Origin: Symbiodinium natans
Taxonomy: Eukaryota > Sar > Dinophyceae > Suessiales > Symbiodiniaceae
Reading direction: 5' to 3'
DNA length: 54,279 nucleotides
Assembly (NCBI GenBank): GCA_905221605.1
Contig: CAJNDS010000887.1
Coordinates: forward strand, 1-54,279
Part shown: positions 18,937 through 28,370 of the stretch, in pieces
How positions within the stretch are numbered: the stretch's first letter is position 1
Layout: the number at the start of each line of letters is the position of its first letter
The notes under the pieces: model-generated
What the model saw: the letters and a program-made list of their open reading frames with translations, nothing else
What the model was told of the DNA's origin: nothing
The model's database searches: none
Translations under genes and position numbers: made by a program

Positions 18937-19202
18937 CCCAGATCTTCCAAAACCCCCTTACTTAAGGAAAGGGTTTAGGGTTTAGGGTTTAGGGTTTAGG
19001 GTTTAGGGTTTAGGGTTTAGGGTTTAGGGTTTAGGGTTTAGGGTTTAGGGTTTAGGGTTTAGGGTTTAGGGTTTAGGGCTTAGGGCTTAGGGTCCCAGAT
19101 CTTCCAAAACCCCTTAATTTAAGGTATACCCTAATCTATACTAAGGATCATTGTTATGAATGAGGGTATGTTCCTTAATTAAGGGGTTTTGGAAGATCTG
19201 GG
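18937..19202. mobile_element. Family B: partial copy, telomeric tract, then complete copy
   Basis: 18937-18967 is a B left end (CCCAGATCTTCC... to TTAAGG). 18970-19092 is about 17 units of TTTAGGG. 19094-19202 is a full B element with inverted ends CCCAGATCTTCCAAAACCCC and GGGGTTTTGGAAGATCTGGG. The tract is therefore flanked by a roughly 31-bp duplication of the B end. Confidence 0.85.
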
Positions 19203-19391
19203 TAACCCGCTCAACCCGAAGTCAACTCAACTTAAGCTCCTTAGTGAGAGTTTAAGGCTCCCTTACTAAACCCAAAACCCAAAACCCAAAAACCCTAAAC
19301 TGTGGTTCTTAACTATCAAAGAGCGCGGTCATGTACGGGTTCGGCGTTTGGATTTGGGACGTGAAGCCTTTGGGGCTTGGGATTCTAGCGG

Positions 19392-19393
<2 letters not shown>

Positions 19394-19442
<49 letters not shown>
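19394..19442 (+). repeat. Poly-G run, 49 nt
   Basis: Uninterrupted as given. The length may be affected by sequencing or assembly. Confidence 0.85.
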
Positions 19443-19443
<1 letters not shown>

Positions 19444-19857
19444 GTTGGGAGAGGGGGGTGTGGGGGGGGAAACCAGAAAGCCTAAACCCTAAACCCTAAA
19501 CCCTAAACCCTAAACCCTAAAACCCCTGAAGGGTTGGTCTGGCAATCGCAACATGTTCAACCTCCTTATCAAGGCAGGTGGCCTCTTTATCTGTTTCCCT
19601 TATACCTTAACATAGCCCCTAGATACCCTAATAAGAACCACCCCTACGAAACAGAAGCCCTACCTAAAGAGACCACCAACCAATATACACACTATACATA
19701 ATAAGCCCTTGAAACCCTAAACCCTTGACCCTAAACCCTAATATAACTCTGACCCTTCAGGCTCCGGCGACTGGTGCCAGAGTCCGAGCCTGGCTCTTCG
19801 TGCGCCAGAAACCCTAATCCCGACACCCCAGAGACTCCCTGGTTCTTAGTAGGGAAT

Positions 19858-19935
19858 GGGGTTTGGGTTTAGGGTTTAGGGTTTAGGGTTTAGGGCATAG
19901 GGTTTAGGCTTAGGGTTTAGAGTTTCGGGTTTAGG
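19858..19935 (+). repeat. Telomere-type tract (TTTAGGG)
   Basis: About ten units with variants. Confidence 0.9.
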
Positions 19936-20387
19936 GAAATATGGGGGGTGAAGACCTCTGGTCAGATTGATAAACCGAGTGTTGATCTAGTACGGCCCCC
20001 TCCCTTGAACCCTAAACCCGGGCTTGGGGCTTAGGGTTTAGGGCTAAGTTGGGCTTGGGCTTAGGGTTTAGGGTATAGGGCTTAGATGAGCTCAGGGTCG
20101 AGGGTTTGGGGCCTCGGGTTTTGGGGGGTCTGAAGGAAGCCAGGGCCTTAGGGTTTAGGGTTTAGGGTTTAATTAGGGTTTAGGGTTTAGGGTTTAGGGT
20201 TTAAGGGGTTCATGAGGGGGTCGGTACCTAGGGAAAAAGGAGGTCGAACGAAGACGGAGGTGACCCGCTCTGTCTTGCGGTCCATCGCAACATCCAAACG
20301 TCAAAATGGCCCAAGTCTCCCGGAACCGCGTCCACAGCTTGCTTCATTTGCCGGGCCTTGGCCACAGAGAGACCCACGGCCAGCAAG

Positions 20388-20458
20388 CCCCTAAACCCTA
20401 AACCCTAAACCCTAAACCCTAAACCCTAAACCCTAAACCCTAAACCCTAAACCCTAAT
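20388..20458 (-). repeat. Telomere-type tract (CCCTAAA), 10 units
   Basis: Pure. Together with 20555-20643 it brackets the exon-like island 20464-20535 with complementary repeats. Confidence 0.95.
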
Positions 20459-20463
20459 CCCAC

Positions 20464-20535
20464 GAATACCATATCAGGCCACAGGTGCCATCCCGCAAGG
20501 CCGCTGTTGCAGAGACCTGCCATGGCTCTCAGAAC
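20464..20535 (-). CDS. Candidate exon, 72 nt, phase 0 at both ends
   Basis: The minus strand opens at CACCAG|G, reads LRAMAGLCNSGLAGWHLWPD then MVF, and ends at a GT donor (TTC|GTGGGATTAGGG). A short frame on the plus strand is possible but less balanced. Confidence 0.45.
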
Positions 20536-20554
20536 CTGGTGGTCCTGGCTGCGT

Positions 20555-20643
20555 GGGTTTAGGGTTTAGGGTTTAGGGTTTAGGGTTTAGGGTTTAGGGT
20601 TTAGGGTTTAGGGTTTAGGGTTTAGGGTTTAGGGTTTAGGGTA
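20555..20643 (+). repeat. Telomere-type tract (TTTAGGG), 12 units
   Basis: Pure. Confidence 0.95.
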
Positions 20644-20839
20644 ATCCTCCTCCAGCACGACACACAGCACGTCAGGTTCCAGGCGTCCCTGACAGATGAA
20701 CTTAATCCCTGTTCCCCTAGGAAGAAAAAAGGATCCTTTTTTGTCTATATATATAAGAAAGCCCATAACCCAAAAAGTAAAAAGGATCCCTAACACTGAT
20801 TTAGGATGAAGGGCAAAATGGAGTCCCGCCAGCCATGTC
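20642..20839 (-). CDS. Candidate exon interrupted by family H
   Basis: On the minus strand, sequence after CCCTAAG|G (20839) reads HGWRDSILPF. The family H element (20700-20804) intervenes, and the frame resumes as ICQGRLEPDVLCVVLEEDY. Removing the element together with one copy of the 6-bp duplication TTCATC joins the halves in frame. Because H is 105 bp, a different minus frame also stays open straight through it, which is why a 115-codon ORF is seen. Function is not recognised. Confidence 0.5.
20700..20804. mobile_element. Family H element (105 bp), copy 2, 6-bp target duplication
   Basis: On the minus strand TTCATC flanks both ends. The insert ends in GATTAAG before the second copy, giving an AG, but no GT/GC/GA start fits, so splicing is uncertain. 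Confidence 0.85.
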
Positions 20840-20975
20840 CTTAGGGAAGCTTCGGGAGCAATGGGGAGTGCTGTTAGGGTACGTCGGGCTACATGCCTTT
20901 TCGCACCCCCCTCCCTTGCGAACCGTAGAATACCACCCGAAGGAAACCCTAAACCCAAAACTTCAGAAGCCCCCA

Positions 20976-21026
20976 AACCCTAAACCCTAAACCCCAAACC
21001 CCAAACCCTAAACCCTAAACCCCAAA
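20976..21026 (-). repeat. Telomere-type tract (CCCTAAA/CCCCAAA)
   Basis: Possibly flanked by GAAGCCCCCA (20966) and GAAGGCCCCCA (21030), which differ by one base. Confidence 0.85.
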
Positions 21027-21309
21027 ACCGAAGGCCCCCAGTCGAGATGCAAGCGTTCTTCAAGCGAGTCCTACTCGGACCCCTGAGGAAGTGCCCCTAA
21101 GAGGCTTGTCTCCATGTACTCCTACTAGAGCCCTTAACTTCCCTCAGAGTATACCTAAACCCTAAACCCTAAACCCTAAACCCTAAACCCTAAACCCTAA
21201 ACCCTGAAAGGGGTCCCCCAAACCCAAGGCGATAACCTAAGGGATCCAAGGTAGAGTCCCGTGATTACGCAATTGGCCACCCCCAGCTCTATGACGCCCA
21301 TTCCAGCAA

Positions 21310-21475
21310 ACCTTAAAATTCTTAAGGGTATACGGAGAGAACCCCTAGAAGGGACCCTTCATCTTGTTCCCCTGTATGACCTCTGTATATACCGTATATA
21401 GTCCCTATATACCTAAGCAGACCCTAAGTAACCCCCAAATAACCCCTAAGGCCCTTATAAGAGTCCCTCCTTTAG
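21310..21475. mobile_element. Family L repeat, uninterrupted copy
   Basis: Reverse-complement counterpart of 7086-7310 without the telomeric insert. Confidence 0.7.
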
Positions 21476-21557
21476 CCCCTTAAGCCTTGAACTCTAAACC
21501 CTGGAAAGCCCTGACACTTTAAAATTCTGCACGCTTTCAAGCCTTGCACCCTCAACT

Positions 21558-21632
21558 TAGGGTTTAGGGTTTAGGGTTTAGGGTTTAGGGTTTAGGGTTT
21601 AGGGATAGGGTTTAGGGTTTCGGGTTTCGGGC
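21558..21632 (+). repeat. Telomere-type tract (TTTAGGG)
   Basis: GCACCCT occurs at both edges (about 21550 and 21631), a weak candidate duplication. Confidence 0.95.
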
Positions 21633-21768
21633 ACCCTGAAAACCCTGAAGCCCTACCACCACAGTGTGAAGCCTCCAGGGGGACTGGATTTTCCACCCAC
21701 GTGTCATCTCCTGCCAGTGAGACGAACTGCACATTCCTTCCTACTCCAAACCTTCTGCAGACCCGTCT

Positions 21769-21855
21769 AGGGTTTAGGGTTTAGGGTTTAGGGTTTAGGG
21801 TTTAGGGTTTAGGGTTTAGGGTTTAGGGTTTAGGGTTAGGGTCTAGGGTCTAATT
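21769..21855 (+). repeat. Telomere-type tract (TTTAGGG), 11 units
   Basis: Pure core, with GTCTAGGG variants at both edges. Confidence 0.95.
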
Positions 21856-21885
21856 TTCGGGTTTAGGGCTTATGGCTACTATTTG

Positions 21886-22005
21886 CTCTGTTTAAGAGCC
21901 CCCTAAATCTCGAAACGATTCTTCCTTATTCAGGCAACATGGGGAGTGTGTTGTTTTTATGTAATCTCTTTCTTCTTTGGGGGGGGGTTCTTAAGCAAAG
22001 AGTAG
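21886..22005. mobile_element. MITE family Q (copy 2)
   Basis: CTACTATTTGC...AAGAGCCCCC and GGGGGGTTCTTAAGCAAAG plus AGTAG form inverted ends. Confidence 0.75.
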
Positions 22006-22020
22006 CTTCACATTACCTGG

Positions 22021-22102
22021 CCCTCAGGGTCCATGTACCTAATAGACCTCCTATATAGGGACTTTGGGGAACAAGTATATATAGGTACATGGACCCTTAG
22101 GG
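22021..22102. mobile_element. MITE family D (copy 2, short)
   Basis: CCCTCAGGGTCCATGTACCT and AGGTACATGGACCCTTAGGG are inverted. Confidence 0.85.
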
Positions 22103-22364
22103 AATTTAGGATTTAGGGTTTAGGCTTTCTGGGATCTAGGGCGTAGGGCCATGCTACCAAACTGCAAGGCTCATAAAGGCGGGCTTTGATTTTAGGCCTT
22201 TGGGTCTGGGCTCAGGGCTTAGTAGGGCATGAGGGAATAAGGTACCCTATCTCCTCCTATAGACACCCTTTAAGGGATTACCTAGAGGACCGGGAATGGG
22301 AAGGACCAGGGCTTCATTTTTTCGTAGTGGGGCTCTAGGGATTCTGCCTTGAACCCTTAAGGTT

Positions 22365-22450
22365 GAAAGTTCCTTAAGGCAGTACAAGGGCCATTAGGAG
22401 TATATGAAGGGGAACGTTTAGGGGTGCGAGTCTTCATCCCTTGAGGGGTT
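22365..22450. mobile_element. Family R repeat (copy 2)
   Basis: See 3657-3760. Confidence 0.55.
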
Positions 22451-22822
22451 GAGGGTCCGGGTTAGATCCCCCCAGCACCTCTGCGCGCGCTCGTGCGGGT
22501 TTAGGGTTTAGGGTTTAGGGTTCAGGGTTTCGGGTTTAGGATTCAGGGTTTACAGACATACTACTGGGCATCCGAGCTGGGAAGCCGGAACCCTAAACCC
22601 TGAGCCCTAAGCCCTAAGCTTGGGATCTGCCTCGGCACACTAACAGTCAAATAAAGGGTTTTGTACTAAACATAGCGCAAAATTCCAGCACCAGAAAGTC
22701 TGATCGAGTTTGGACCTGGCTCAGCAGACGAGATCACACTTTGGGCCTTGGTTTGTGGTCTTTTCTGGTGCTAGTCACTGTGCTCCTGCTGGTGCTTGTT
22801 GATGGTGCCATTGCTTCGTTCT

Positions 22823-23235
22823 GAGCACAAAAAATAGCACCGGAGAAAGCACAATCATGAGCACAAAAAATAGCACCGGAGAAAGCACAATCGTGAGCAC
22901 AAAAAAATGCACCGGAGAAAGCACAATCATGAGCACAAAAAATAGCACCGGAGAAAGCACAATCGTGAGCACACAAAAAAAAGCACCGGAGAACGTGAGC
23001 ACAAAAAATAGCACCGGAGAAAGCACAATCATGAGCACAAAAAATAGCACCGGAGAAAGCACAATCGTGAGCACAAAAAATAGCACCGGAGAAAGCACAA
23101 TCATGAGCACAAAAAATAGCACCGGAGAAAGCACAATCATGAGCACAAAAAATAGCACCGGAGAAAGCACAATCATGAGCACAAAAAATAGCACCGGAGA
23201 AAGCACAATCTTGAGCACAAACAAGAGCACCGGAA
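22823..23235. repeat. 36-bp minisatellite built of three 12-mers
   Basis: About eleven copies of a 36-bp unit made of GAGCACAAAAAA, TAGCACCGGAGA and AAGCACAATCAT, each with AGCAC at the same place. Both strands are open throughout (a 12-residue repeat STKNSTGESTIM on plus). This follows from the period being a multiple of three, so a protein is not claimed. Degenerate inverted versions of the unit flank it at about 22759-22800 and 23303-23350. Confidence 0.9.
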
Positions 23236-23372
23236 AACTTCATCACACTCATACATCAGGCCTTCGGGTATGATCATGAGGCACTCAGAAATGTCCAATC
23301 TCACGGGTGCTTTATTTTGTGGGTGTGTTTGTGCTGACCATTAGTGTGCTCGGGCAAGTCATAACCCTAAGC

Positions 23373-23450
23373 CCTAACCAGGGACCCACTCCCTTGGTGC
23401 GCCTTCATCCAGGGCTGGGCGATAGCTGCTCGTCTGGGAGAAGCCACTGC
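23373..23450 (-). CDS. Candidate exon downstream of a telomeric GC-AG intron
   Basis: The minus strand continues from the exon at 23531-23570 and reads GSGFSQTSSYRPALDEGAPR then EWVP. It ends at a GT donor (CTG|GTTAGGGCTTAGGG). Confidence 0.55.
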
Positions 23451-23530
23451 CTGGCACCGGGTTTGGGGTTTAGGGTTTGGGGTTTAGGGTTTAGGGTTTC
23501 GGGTTTAGGGTTTGGGGTTTAGGGTACTGC
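23451..23530 (-). repeat. Telomeric tract acting as an 80-bp GC-AG intron
   Basis: The tract (TTTAGGG/TTTGGGG on plus) is flanked by the 11-bp duplication ACTGCCTGGCA (23446-23456 and 23526-23536). On the minus strand this is TGCCAG|GCAGT. The first copy supplies a GC donor and the second an AG|G acceptor. Excision joins ...KPMPG to SGFSQ in frame. Confidence 0.65.
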
Positions 23531-23570
23531 CTGGCATGGGCTTGGGAACACTGGAGAACCTTTAGGACAT
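23531..23570 (-). CDS. Candidate exon upstream of the telomeric GC-AG intron
   Basis: Reads SSVPKPMP and half of a Gly codon completed by the next exon. The 5' end is not fixed. Confidence 0.5.
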
Positions 23571-23670
23571 GTCGATCCAGCTCTCTTGCTTCGGGCCCTT
23601 AGTTGGGGAACCCCTATATACCCCTCCTTATCACCCCATCAAACGCAAGGGCTTGTACTTCAGAAGCAAC

Positions 23671-23730
23671 CCTAAACCCTAAACCCTAAACCCTAAACCC
23701 TAAACCCTAAACCCTAAACCCTAAACCCTC
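23671..23730 (-). repeat. Telomere-type tract (CCCTAAA), 8 units
   Basis: Pure. Confidence 0.95.
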
Positions 23731-24235
23731 ATCCCCGCTCCGGTTTGGGCCTGGAGGGCCTGCTAGGCTCAGGTAGAGGCCACGGAGGTGTGGCCTGGAG
23801 AGGGGCAGAGGTTTGGGTTTCGGGTTCAGGGTTGAGGGGTTGAGGGTTTAGTTCAGGGGTTTAGGGTTCAGGACTGGGTTGGGGGGTCTTAGGGGATGAG
23901 GGCATAGGGTTTAGGGCTTTAAGACTTAGGGCTTTGATTTGCGAGCTGTGAACTTGACTGCTTCGAATGGGCTTACAATGGTAGGACACCACGCAGTTTA
24001 AAGAAATAAACATGCACAAATAAAAAGCTGTATTTACTGCTCCTAAGTGGGCAAGGGTGGATATTCCGGACTGGCTGCTTTTCTACTTGATTCCCGACTT
24101 GCCCACTCGGAAATCGTAGGCAAAACGTAGGGGCTGATCCAAAGTATCGGACCAGTTTTCGTTCTTTGTCATCCTTGCTTCTACTGTACTCGAAAAAAAA
24201 CCAACCCAAAAGAGTGCCAAAAAGTCCAGCAACCC

Positions 24236-24351
24236 ACCCTAAACCCTAAACCCTAAACCCTAAACCCTAAACCCTAAACCCTAAACCCTAAACCCTAAAC
24301 CCTAAACCCTAAACCCTAAACCCTAAACCCTAAACCCTAACCCTAAAGACA
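24236..24351 (-). repeat. Telomere-type tract (CCCTAAA), about 16 units
   Basis: Pure. Forms a complementary pair with 24418-24508 around a 66-bp island. Confidence 0.95.
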
Positions 24352-24359
24352 CCGGTCAC

Positions 24360-24406
24360 GGGAGCTCAGGTTGCTGGGTGCTGCACTCGAGGCTCATCCA
24401 CGACTC
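24360..24406 (-). CDS. Candidate exon, unrecognised
   Basis: The minus strand opens at CCGGAG|G and reads ESWMSLECSTQQPEL before a GT donor (CCC|GTGACCGG) close to the telomeric tract. 47 nt. A plus-strand reading with CTCAG|G and G|GTAGCGG sites also exists. Confidence 0.4.
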
Positions 24407-24417
24407 CTCCGGTAGCG

Positions 24418-24508
24418 GTTTAGGGCGTAGGGTTTAGGGTTTAGGGTTTAGGGTCTAGGGTTTAGGGTTTAGGGTTTAGGGTTTAGGGTTTAGGGTTTAG
24501 GGTTTAGA
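24418..24508 (+). repeat. Telomere-type tract (TTTAGGG), 12 units
   Basis: Nearly pure. Confidence 0.95.
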
Positions 24509-24776
24509 GTTTCAAGACAGTCACAGGTGGGCAGTTACTGTCTATATAAGGCTCTTGAAAGTTGTTTGGGGTTGATATAAACCTCTTGCAGGCAGGACAG
24601 AGTCTACGCCTCGGGACAATATACGGATATACATATATATATATATATAATGCCCTAGCACCTACATCCTAAACTGGTCCTAAACCCTAAACCCTAAACC
24701 CCAAACCTTAAACCCTAAACCCCAAACCCTTAGGGTGTTCAGGCTGGGCACCGTGCACCTTGCTGATTTTGGGCTG

Positions 24777-24860
24777 GAACCCTAAACCCTAAACCCTAAA
24801 CCCTAAACCCTAAACCCTAAACCCTAAACCCAAACCCCTAAACCCTAAATCCAAAACCTT
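24777..24860 (-). repeat. Telomere-type tract (CCCTAAA)
   Basis: About eleven units. TGCACCTTGC occurs on both sides but at unequal distance from the tract, so no duplication is claimed. Confidence 0.95.
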
Positions 24861-25129
24861 AAGCCCTCTAAGCCCTGCACCTTGCACTTCGGAGCTAAAT
24901 AGACACCTTGCCCTCGACCCTGCAAAAAGAGAAGGCATCTTATAACGAGAGCCTATTCACAAGAAGGGCATGGGGGGTCACAAGGCACGCCCCGACACCC
25001 TGAGCCCAACTGTAACCCTACTCATCAAACTGGCGGTACTCACCCCCAAAATACGTAGTAGGTCCAACCAAAACTGCAGGTACACAGAAGCCCTCAGCCC
25101 CAAACTCGTGAATAAATCTCGAAAGCCTA

Positions 25130-25225
25130 CGCCCCTAAACCCCCCAAACCCTAAACCCCGAAACCCTTAAACCCTAAACCCAAAACCCCAAAACCCAAAA
25201 CCCTAAACCATAAATCCCAAAACTC
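25130..25225 (-). repeat. Degenerate C-rich telomere-like tract
   Basis: CCCTAAA, CCCAAAA and CCCCGAA units. Confidence 0.75.
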
Positions 25226-25855
25226 AACTTTCCGCTCCCGTCCTTAGAAAATCCCACCACGGACGTCTCGAATCGGACGATGCCTGCATTGGATGTTGGC
25301 GTCAAGGGGCTTTGAAATCTTAGAGACCGAAATAGGGAACACTGGGGCCTGAAAGTACTTCCTTCTTAGGGGCTTTTGGGCCCGGATTGGGGATGTTATG
25401 GCTTCGCGATTCACGACTAAGCGCGGCAATGAAATTCCTTCTCATCTACGCCCTAAACCCTAAACCCTAAACCCTAAACCCTAAACCCTAAACTGTTCCC
25501 CGGGGTGTTGAAGGTGCCTTTAGGGATTGGGGCTTGGGGATTTCCTACACACAAAACCCTCTAAGCCCTGCAGTATATTCCAGGTGCCCAGGACACCGAG
25601 TTTTAAAAAAAAGGACCGCCTACTTAGGGTTTGGGGTCAGGGTGTGTAGTGAAGACCATAAACCCCAAACCCTAAACCCTAAACCCTACACCCTAAACCC
25701 TAAACCCTAGTCCTTGCAAGTCGGGAGGACTCGGCTTCAGTGCGGCACCTTGCTCAACAACTTCCCCTTTTTAGCTGCCTTACGAAGAGGTCCAAAAAGA
25801 ACCACTGACAGACCCCGGAACTTGAAAGCTTTCTTTGGTTCATGCTTCTGAACCA

Positions 25856-25904
25856 GGGTTTAGGGTTTAGGGTTTAGGGTTTAGGGTTTAGGGACCCTAA
25901 ACCC
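25856..25904. repeat. Telomere tract with direct head-to-head junction
   Basis: Six TTTAGGG units run into GGGTTTAGGG-A-CCCTAAACCC (25884-25904): two arrays meeting G-rich to C-rich with a single base between. Confidence 0.9.
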
Positions 25905-26002
25905 AGAAACCTTATCTTGTTGAGAAACCTTAAGCTAAGTTACCCCAATAAGGTCTCGATATGACAAGCTAGACTGTCCTTACTGATTTCAGTTCTCCTT
26001 AG

Positions 26003-26111
26003 ACCCTAAACCTGAAACCCTAAAAAAAACCAGGCCCTAAACCTTAAGCCCTAAACCCTAACCTTAAACCCTAAACCCTAAACCCTAAACCCTAAACCCT
26101 AAACCCTAAAC
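26003..26111 (-). repeat. Telomere-type tract (CCCTAAA)
   Basis: Variants at the left, pure at the right. Confidence 0.95.
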
Positions 26112-26179
26112 CGCGACTGCGCGAATCCCATGCCCTTGTCCCCCTGGCCTGGTGGGGCCTGTGCAGGTCGGACTCCGAC
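26112..26179 (-). CDS. Candidate exon, unrecognised
   Basis: The minus strand opens at AATGAG|G and reads RPAQAPPGQGDKGMGFAQS, then ends at G|GTTTAGGG. The donor dinucleotide is thus the first GT of the adjoining telomeric tract. Confidence 0.55.
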
Positions 26180-26729
26180 CTCATTCGGGTTTAGGGTTTA
26201 GGGTTTAGGGATTAGGGTTTAGGGGCATTAAGCCCACCCACCCCTGCCAGCCGCTTCTCCGGGCAATTTTTGCCCGTCTTAGGATGGCCCTTACTACCCT
26301 CGGAACAACTTTCCTGCCCAAAGACTCCAACATCCCTAGGGTTTGTAAGCCCCTTATGGGTTTAGGGTTTTAGGGTTTAGGGTGTAGGGTTTAGGGTTTA
26401 GGGTCTTTAAGTAAGGAATATTCCTTAACCCATAATAAGCAACCCTCTTATATTGTTCAGGAAAATTGCCTGATCAAGGGTATGGGAGTTTTTTGGCTGA
26501 ATATGATCCTCTTGAACACAAGAAGGGAAAGTTAAAATGTCCCACGGGCCTACCCCTGAGGCTGTCCCCATAGCTTTTGGGGGACACTTTTTTGAGATCT
26601 TTAGGGTAGTATAAAGCCATGTTGAGAGTATGTTAAGCACACACAGTCCAGATGCTGGTAACTTGCCTGTTTGCGGTTGGCTTCACTCTGCGTCAGGTTG
26701 GTGAAGGGTCTCGAGTCTGCGGTGAGTGC

Positions 26730-26835
26730 TGGGGTTTAGGGTTTAGGGTTTAGGGTTTAGGGTTTAGGGTTTAGGGTTTAGGGTTTAGGGTTTAGGGTTT
26801 AGGGTTTGGGGTTTGGGGTTTAGGGTTTAGGCACA
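26730..26835 (+). repeat. Telomere-type tract (TTTAGGG), 14 units
   Basis: Pure, with two TTTGGGG at the right. Confidence 0.95.
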
Positions 26836-27008
26836 AAGCTGGTGTACCTCTGCCCCCTTAGGGTTTAGGATTTGGGGTTTAGGGTTGGGGGTTTGCTGCG
26901 CCCAAAGTAGCCCCGAAACTCTCTGGACCCCTAAGGATGTACCCCCAAGAGGTTTCCCTTAACATACTCCCAATCTGGCCATCAGATTCCCTTAGAGGAT
27001 CTTGAACA

Positions 27009-27085
27009 AGGGTTTAGGGTTTAGGGTTCAGGGGTTTGGGGTTTAGGGTTTAGGGTTTAGGGTTTAGGGTTTAGGGTTTAGGGGG
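27009..27085 (+). repeat. Telomere-type tract (TTTAGGG)
   Basis: Nearly pure. Confidence 0.95.
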
Positions 27086-27107
27086 GTAGGAAGACCGGCC
27101 CGGAGCC

Positions 27108-27257
27108 GCCGGCCAGATTCTGGGCTTCCGCCAAAACGTCTGCTGAAACCTCCCGTCTCAAAGCGGTCCGAGGATGTTCTGCGCCACGGGAAGAAAGCCG
27201 CGGACTTTGGCCGACTTCAGGGCATCTGCTCTCCAACGCTGGTCATCAGAAACGCTA
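27108..27257 (-). CDS. Candidate coding segment beside family N
   Basis: After the element's terminal CCAAG|G the minus strand reads DDQRWRADALKSAKVRGFLP then VAQNILGPL before a stop. The segment across the element (27373-27428) supplies the preceding frame. A GC donor (GGC|GCGATCC) would join them in phase. Alternative frames exist. Confidence 0.45.
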
Positions 27258-27372
27258 TCCTTGGGGACGAAATGAACCCTAAGATTGGGGTCATATACCT
27301 TGACTACTAGAATTCCTATTAAGGTCTATGAGCCATAAGCCCTTTTAGGGTTCATTTCGTCCCCAAGGATCG
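27258..27372. mobile_element. MITE family N between two coding segments
   Basis: Near-perfect 24-bp inverted ends (ATCCTTGGGGACGAAATGAA... and its complement). The interior has TATTAAGGTCTATGAGCCATA. A short GCG is present on both sides. Confidence 0.85.
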
Positions 27373-27428
27373 CGCCAGCCATCTGACGACGATGCTTCGC
27401 CTCCTGCTGCGCTTGCTCCTGCAGCTGC
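27373..27428 (-). CDS. Candidate exon, coiled-coil-like
   Basis: The minus strand reads QLQEQAQQEAKHRRQMAG after CCTTAG, preceded in sense by (CCCTAAA)n. The Gln/Glu/Ala/Arg composition is typical of a helical segment. Confidence 0.5.
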
Positions 27429-27435
27429 TAAGGTG

Positions 27436-27568
27436 GTTAGGGTTTAGGGTTTAGGGTTTAGGGTTTAGGGTTTAGGGTTTAGGGTTTAGGGTTTAGGGTT
27501 TAGGGTTTAGGGTTTAGGGTTTAGGGTTTAGGGTTTAGGGTTTAGGGTTTAGGGTTTAGGGTTTAGGA
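27436..27568 (+). repeat. Telomere-type tract (TTTAGGG), about 19 units
   Basis: Among the longest pure tracts in the window. Confidence 0.97.
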
Positions 27569-27608
27569 AGTCCCTTGATCAGTAGTCCCAAAGTCGAATC
27601 CTTACTAG

Positions 27609-27718
27609 ATTGCCCAGTAGGATGAAAAAGGGTGCCCCTTTTCCTTAAAGGGGCTTATAAGGGAACCTACACCGAACCTAAACCTACCAAAAAGGGAATA
27701 AGGGTACTGGGCATCCTA
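27609..27718. mobile_element. MITE family E variant
   Basis: Ends GCCCAGTAGGATG and TACTGGGCATCC are inverted. The interior (AAGGGGCTTATAAGGGAACC, GGGAATAAGGG) is family E. Confidence 0.7.
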
Positions 27719-28073
27719 GCTTAACCTTAGCTGTTCTTGGCGACTTCAGCACAAGGAACTAACAACAATGAGAAACATCCGGTATATGAGCAGATGTGCC
27801 GAACATGTTCAAGAGACCCTAAGCCCTAAACCCTAAAAACCTAAACCCTAAACCCTAAACCCTAAACCCTCAACCCTAAGACTGGATGTCTTGGGTCTAG
27901 CTTGGAGTTCTGGACGTAGGGCTGTGGGACAAGAAATTCTTAAAGGGTTCATCCGACGACTTACTTTAATTTTGCTGGGAGATACGGTCCAGGGGGCGAG
28001 TCAACAACTACTACTTCGTAGGGTTTGGAGCGTTGGGGGGTTTAAGGTTTAGTAATTAGGGTTTGGGGCTCCC

Positions 28074-28165
28074 TAAACCCTAAACCCCTAAACCCCTAAA
28101 CCCCTAAAACCCCTAAAACCCCTAAACCCCTAAACCCTAAACCCAAAACCCTAAACCCCAAAACC
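28074..28165 (-). repeat. 8-mer telomere variant (CCCCTAAA)
   Basis: Mostly CCCCTAAA and CCCCTAAAA units rather than heptamers. Mirror of the TTTAGGGG block at 37163. Confidence 0.85.
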
Positions 28166-28286
28166 CCTCACACCCTCAAAGCTTCAAGGAGCATCTTGAG
28201 GTCCGCGCTTCGGCGGAAGTCTCCTGGTAGCAGTCGCAACGGCCTGGTCATGAAACGGTTGCGTGAAGATCCCAGAGAGGAACAAG

Positions 28287-28370
28287 GTTTAGGGTTCAGG
28301 GTTTAGGGTTTTGGGTTTAGGGCTTAGGGTTTAGGGTTGAGGGTTGAGGGTTGAGAGTTGAGGGTTGAGG
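28287..28370 (+). repeat. Telomere-type tract with TTGAGGG variants
   Basis: TTTAGGG grades into TTGAGGG. Confidence 0.85.

Noticed and set aside
22823-23235. CRISPR array
   Set aside because: Contiguous tandem units without unique spacers, in a eukaryotic context.
22857-23273. 138-codon plus ORF and 172/151-codon minus ORFs as genes
   Set aside because: They follow from a 36-bp repeat without stop codons. Three frames on two strands are open equally, and there is no support for expression.
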